From the NCBI GenBank assembly GCA_937922175.1, contig CAKZUU010000091.1:1-10383 (forward strand): 10,383 bases of DNA, given 5' to 3'. Positions 6,841 through 10,383 of this stretch are shown piece after piece (position 1 is the stretch's first letter; each line of letters begins with the position of its first letter). The translations under genes and the position numbers were made by a program. The DNA is from an uncultured Gemmataceae bacterium (GTDB taxonomy: Bacteria > Planctomycetota > Planctomycetia > Gemmatales > Gemmataceae). Below the pieces are notes generated by a model. The model saw only the letters and a program-made list of their open reading frames with translations, was not told the origin of the DNA and did no database searches.

Positions 6841-9162
6841 TCAACGAGTTGTCGTTCGGTTCGGACGAATCACCAGGTTGTCGAAATAAACTTCGGATCC
6901 CGGACTGTCGTTGAGGATATTGGCGGCGAACGCGTACAACGCCGGTGCGCCCTCTCGATTCGGGCTGGGATCACGAAATTCGATATTCCAGGCCGCAGGT
7001 TCTGGTTTCCCTCGTTCCCACACCTTGCCGCGAATGACCGCCACTTGGCCTTCGATTTCGACGCGTAGCTTCATGGTGTACCAGGTCTCGGGCTTCCAGT
7101 CGAACGCCACTGCTTTCTCGATTCGGGGCAACGCCTCCCAAGAGGTCAGGCGCAACCGTCGTTGGTTATTGAGATCCGGATCGCGTTTGCCGTCGAGCAG
7201 CAGATGATAGCGGCAATTCAGGACACCAAAAGCGTCAGGCACACCACCACGAACTTCTTGGGCACAAAGGTCGACTTGAATGGTGTAGTCGCTCCAATCG
7301 GGCGTGCCGATAAAGGCATTGGCTCGCGCCACCGGGGGAATCGGATTGACGGCGAGCTTCCGCAGCACGATCTCGTCGCCTTTTTTCACGACGTCGAATT
7401 TGCCCATGGTGTTGATCCACCCTCCGGGTGTCCCGCCGATCGGCACTTTGTCGAAGTTCTGCTCATAGGGTAATTGCGGAGCAACGCGGACGCGGCAGCG
7501 AGCGACCATTCGATCGCTGGCGACGAAATCGACATACCCCTGCTGCGCTGATACCGTAGGCGATACCGTGAGTTTGACACGACCTTGCCCTGGTTCGAGC
7601 GTCCCCGCCAGGGCGGGCGGCTGACGCCCTCCGGGTTGCACGGGTGGCAGCGTGATCTGGAACTTTCCTGGCGGCAGGTTCTCCACGGGCCAGCCATTCT
7701 CATCGAATGCTCGCAACTCGAGGGTGACGCTTTCGCCAGGTTTCAGCACCACGTCGGCCGGATAAAGTGCGACTTGCGCTGGAGGCTTGTCGCTGTGCAC
7801 GAGCGGTTCCGCCAAGATCGGTGGCCCTGACCGACCATTCTCGGTGCCGATGCAATACATCGACTCCAGTGTTCCGAAGTAAACCCGCCCATTGGCCACC
7901 GCCGCTGTGCCATTGGTCTCGACGAAACCTGTTCCCTGACGAAGGCGGAATTTCTGGACGTGCAATTCATCGAAGCCTTTCTCCGTCGGCTTCAAAATGC
8001 TCAACTCCCCGTTGACGTTGAACACATAAATTTTTCCGTCTGCCCAGACGGGCGACCCGCGGCCCAGACGGCCGAAAACGTGCGGCTTCCCGAGGACCTT
8101 TCCGGTTTGCAGATCGAATTTGTACAACCGGGCGCTATCGGTGGCCGCGTAGACCACGCCGCCGTGGATCAACGGGCTAGCATAACCAAACTTTTGCCCG
8201 ACAAACTCCCAGACCAGTTTCGGATGACCGTTCTCGATTTGTGAGGCATCCACGCAGATAATGCGCCCTTGCTCTGTCGTGTCCAGATTTTCCTCACCGT
8301 GCGAGCAAACGACCAGATTGCCCGCCACGGCGGGGGAACTGTTGATGATGTTCTTGCCGAACGGGTAACTCCAGACCAACTTGCCGGTATTGACCTGAAA
8401 GGCGTGCAAGCCGCCGTCGGAACCGCCGGTGATGAGCAGGCGTTGGCCGTTGATGGTCGCGACAACCGGATTGGAGTAATAGGTACCGCCCAACGCCCCA
8501 GGGGTCGCCGACCACCACACCACGTTTCCTGTTCGCTTGTCAAAAGCGACGAAGCGATTGGCCCCTCGCGCGAAATCACCCCAACTGCTCGAAATCATCC
8601 CCACGATGACCAGATTGCCGTCCAACGTCGGGCCGACGACACGGCCGCCGTAACCGGTGACACGACCATATTCTTCCGAGAGATTGTGTTCCCAGACGAT
8701 CTTTCCGTCTTTGTCATAACAGCGGAAGAAACCTTGCGTGCCGTGAATGTAGATATAACCGGTTTCCGAATCACCCACCGGACTGGTCCAGCCGACGCGG
8801 TTGGACACGATGTCGCTGTGGAAGACATTCATGAAATCTTCCCAGATGACCTCGCCGGTGTTGGCATCCATGCAGACGAGTCGCTCGCCCTCTTCCAATC
8901 CGCGGCCAACGCTTCCGAGAAAATACAGTCGGCCGTTCATGACAATGGGGGTCGACCGACAGCCGTAACCATGCTTCACCCAAATCAAATTGCTGCCGGG
9001 CTTCTTCGGATCGAGGGAGAATTTGTCCGGCAGGCCCGTGTCGAGCGAAACGCCGTTTTGGAAGGGGCCCCGCCAATGCAGCCAATCGCTGGCGGCAAGC
9101 GGCGAGACAAACGTTCCGATCATCCCCGCGATCAACCAAGCGAAAATCCAGCGAAACCGCAT
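6841..9162 (-). CDS. Secreted three-part protein: PQQ-like propeller, Ig-like segment, concanavalin-like domain
   Basis: A 773-residue protein. ATG at 9162 has a strong GGAGGA about seven bases upstream. Residues 1-24 (MRFRWIFAWLIAG... SPLAA) are a signal peptide cleaved probably after LAA. The propeller spans about 26-440 and starts with DWLHWRGPFQNGVS, with blade marks GEVIW (103), GKIVW (153), GNVVW (212), GKLVW (260) and PKLVW (314). Residues 460-560 (QVALYPADVVLKPGESVTLELRAFDENG...) look like an Ig-like/BIG fold, the type found in exported adhesive or spacer domains. Residues 565-768 (EQNFDKVP, DYTIQVDL, WYTMKLRVE, VYFDNLVI) resemble the LamG/3-keto-disaccharide-hydrolase-like jelly roll that often binds sugars in planctomycetes. 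A role in binding or processing an external ligand is inferred; no catalytic residues are identified. It lies 45 bp after the PaaK-type ligase gene, on the same strand. Confidence 0.9.
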   Translation of the reverse strand: MRFRWIFAWLIAGMIGTFVSPLAASDWLHWRGPFQNGVSLDTGLPDKFSLDPKKPGSNLIWVKHGYGCRSTPIVMNGRLYFLGSVGRGLEEGERLVCMDANTGEVIWEDFMNVFHSDIVSNRVGWTSPVGDSETGYIYIHGTQGFFRCYDKDGKIVWEHNLSEEYGRVTGYGGRVVGPTLDGNLVIVGMISSSWGDFARGANRFVAFDKRTGNVVWWSATPGALGGTYYSNPVVATINGQRLLITGGSDGGLHAFQVNTGKLVWSYPFGKNIINSSPAVAGNLVVCSHGEENLDTTEQGRIICVDASQIENGHPKLVWEFVGQKFGYASPLIHGGVVYAATDSARLYKFDLQTGKVLGKPHVFGRLGRGSPVWADGKIYVFNVNGELSILKPTEKGFDELHVQKFRLRQGTGFVETNGTAAVANGRVYFGTLESMYCIGTENGRSGPPILAEPLVHSDKPPAQVALYPADVVLKPGESVTLELRAFDENGWPVENLPPGKFQITLPPVQPGGRQPPALAGTLEPGQGRVKLTVSPTVSAQQGYVDFVASDRMVARCRVRVAPQLPYEQNFDKVPIGGTPGGWINTMGKFDVVKKGDEIVLRKLAVNPIPPVARANAFIGTPDWSDYTIQVDLCAQEVRGGVPDAFGVLNCRYHLLLDGKRDPDLNNQRRLRLTSWEALPRIEKAVAFDWKPETWYTMKLRVEIEGQVAVIRGKVWERGKPEPAAWNIEFRDPSPNREGAPALYAFAANILNDSPGSEVYFDNLVIRPNRTTTR

Positions 9163-9207
9163 GGGCCTTTCCTCCGTCGCGACGCTTGGGTGTCGGGCGT
9201 TACCCTG

Positions 9208-10383
9208 TCACTTTTTGTGAACCACCAATCGTCGTGACTTCATCTCAAAGCGAGGCAATGTTCCGGGCGGGACGGCAACAACATCGGCGCGGAACAGCAA
9301 TTCATCACGCAACGCCTTGCCGATATCGTCTATTACTATGGACGAATCCACGTTTGGCCTGCATTCGATTTCCACCCGCAAATCCGCCAGCGGTTTTGTC
9401 AAATCCAAAATCAGCCGGAACTCAACCACTTCCGGGCGGCGGCGGATGATCGCCTCGATCGCACTCGGGTAGATATTGTTCCCTCGCAAATGCAGCATAT
9501 CGTCGTGCCGCCCGACAATGCCCCCTGCCAGCCAGCCGTTCGGCCCCGAACGCACCAGATCGCCGGTTCGATACCGAATCAACGGACTACCTCGCCGACC
9601 GAGATTGGTCAGTACCAACTCACCGATCGATCCGTTCGATACCTGTTGGCCCGTGGTCGGCTCGATCACCTCAACGATGAATTCGTCTAGGAGAAGTTGA
9701 AGCCCCCCGGGGCGATCCCAAGGTTCGGTCGCACACGGACCAATCTCCGTCATCCCGCTGTGGTCGATGACTCGCGCCTGCCATGCCTGCTCAATTCGCG
9801 ATCTCACCTCAGGGATACTGCCTCCCGGCTCACCGGCGACGACGATCAACCGCACCGCAGACTCGGCTAAATTCAGTCCATCGCGCTGGGCGACTTCGGC
9901 CAGATGCAGGGCATACGTCGGCGTGCAGAAGACAACGCTGGCTTGATGATCCATCAGAAAACGAAGTCGCGCGGAACTGCTCATTCCCCCTGCGGGCAAA
10001 ACGAACCAACCCCCCGCTTTCGCCGCCTCAAAGGCCGTCCAAAAACCAAGGAAGGGACCAAACGAGAAGGCGAAGAACAAGCGGTCACTCGGTTCCAACC
10101 GCATCCAGGCGAAATATTGCGACCAGCAACGTAGCATCCAGGCCCAGCTTTCGGCCGTGTCAAGCCACCGCAGCGGTTGGCCGGTCGTCGTGCCCGACGT
10201 CTGGTGCAGACGCACGTACTGATTCAACGGGAACGTCAAATTGGTGCCGTAGGGCGGCCGCTCACGTTGATCGGCGAGCAGTTCCTCTTTCGTGGTAAAG
10301 GGCAGCTCGTGAAACGCTGCCGACCGCCAAGGAATCCCAACGAATTTGCGCGCGTAAAACGAGTTGCGTGGGAGAATGAATTC
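9208..10383 (-). CDS. PaaK-family (phenylacetate-CoA ligase-like) adenylate-forming enzyme, N-terminus beyond the window
   Basis: The frame is open from the right edge to the stop at 9208-9210: 391 residues are visible and the N-terminal start is missing. The visible part begins within the N-terminal region typical of PaaK (NSFYARKF, then LPFTTKEELL). All core motifs are present: HQTSGTTTGQP (ATP loop), VAGEPGGSIPEVR, DHSGMTEIG (A5, with the acidic residue), IRYRTGDLV (A7), GRHDDMLHLRGNNIYPSAIE (A8 hinge) and LPRFEMKSRRL (A10, with the catalytic Lys in the lid domain). It should make acyl-AMP and then an acyl-CoA in the cytoplasm; the aryl or acyl substrate is not evident, and PaaK homologues include many that do not use phenylacetate. 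Unlike the shorter ligase at 3824-4915, it keeps the full C-terminal domain. Two secreted propeller genes follow it on the same strand, the first 45 bp away. Confidence 0.9.
   Translation of the reverse strand, partial: EFILPRNSFYARKFVGIPWRSAAFHELPFTTKEELLADQRERPPYGTNLTFPLNQYVRLHQTSGTTTGQPLRWLDTAESWAWMLRCWSQYFAWMRLEPSDRLFFAFSFGPFLGFWTAFEAAKAGGWFVLPAGGMSSSARLRFLMDHQASVVFCTPTYALHLAEVAQRDGLNLAESAVRLIVVAGEPGGSIPEVRSRIEQAWQARVIDHSGMTEIGPCATEPWDRPGGLQLLLDEFIVEVIEPTTGQQVSNGSIGELVLTNLGRRGSPLIRYRTGDLVRSGPNGWLAGGIVGRHDDMLHLRGNNIYPSAIEAIIRRRPEVVEFRLILDLTKPLADLRVEIECRPNVDSSIVIDDIGKALRDELLFRADVVAVPPGTLPRFEMKSRRLVVHKK

Noticed and set aside
6831..6844. Direct repeat TTGACAATTGACAA on the minus strand, resembling a -35 box upstream of the 554-residue propeller gene
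   Set aside because: No -10-like hexamer lies at 16-18 bp (GTTTTC at 17), and the repeat includes the stop codon of the preceding gene; a 59-bp gap fits read-through better.
8269..9237. Long plus-strand reading frame (322 codons) opposite the 773-residue propeller gene
   Set aside because: It is antisense to a gene with a signal peptide, clear domains and a strong ribosome binding site. The translation is low in recognisable structure and similar antisense frames lie opposite the other genes, as expected in GC-rich DNA.
10378..10383. Window ends exactly in GAATTC, an EcoRI site
   Set aside because: Could mark a cloning junction, but a six-base site at an edge can be chance and the left edge shows no such site. 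The ligase frame continues open through it.

Overview
The window looks like a piece of a Planctomycetota chromosome or metagenomic contig. The assignment rests on three secreted PQQ-like beta-propeller proteins, two of which open with the W-x-x-W-R-G-P start (DWPQWRGPNRD, DWLHWRGPFQN) that is very common in planctomycetes, and on the generally GC-rich coding sequence. It is an inference from protein style; there is no rRNA or marker gene to confirm it. No tRNA, rRNA, CRISPR array, insertion sequence or transposase is visible.

All six recognisable genes lie on the minus strand, so transcription runs from high to low coordinates. In that order they are: (1) a PaaK-type adenylate-forming ligase whose N-terminus lies beyond the right edge (9208-10383); (2) a 773-residue secreted protein made of a beta-propeller, an Ig-like segment and a concanavalin-like C-terminal domain (6841-9162); (3) a 554-residue secreted beta-propeller protein (5117-6781); then a 201-bp intergenic region with palindromes and a candidate promoter; (4) a short LuxE/PaaK-like adenylate-forming enzyme with a GTG start (3824-4915); (5) an aldehyde dehydrogenase superfamily protein (2331-3764); (6) an iron-dependent alcohol dehydrogenase joined to it by an ATGA overlap (1153-2334); and (7) a third secreted beta-propeller protein running off the left edge (1-1104). 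Genes 1-3 are spaced by 45 and 59 bp, and genes 4-7 by 59, -4 and 48 bp, so two operons (or one long one) are plausible.

The most informative part is the ligase / aldehyde dehydrogenase / alcohol dehydrogenase trio. Together these could interconvert a carboxylic acid, its activated acyl form, the aldehyde and the alcohol in the cytoplasm, in the manner of a LuxE-LuxC pair followed by an alcohol dehydrogenase. The aldehyde dehydrogenase keeps the catalytic cysteine but has His where hydrolytic family members have the general-base Glu, which suggests an acyl-transferring rather than a hydrolytic reaction. The substrate and the net direction cannot be read from the sequence. The propeller proteins on both sides carry signal peptides and would act outside the cytoplasmic membrane. 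They show no haem c motif (CxxCH), so there is no evidence that they are quinoprotein dehydrogenases.
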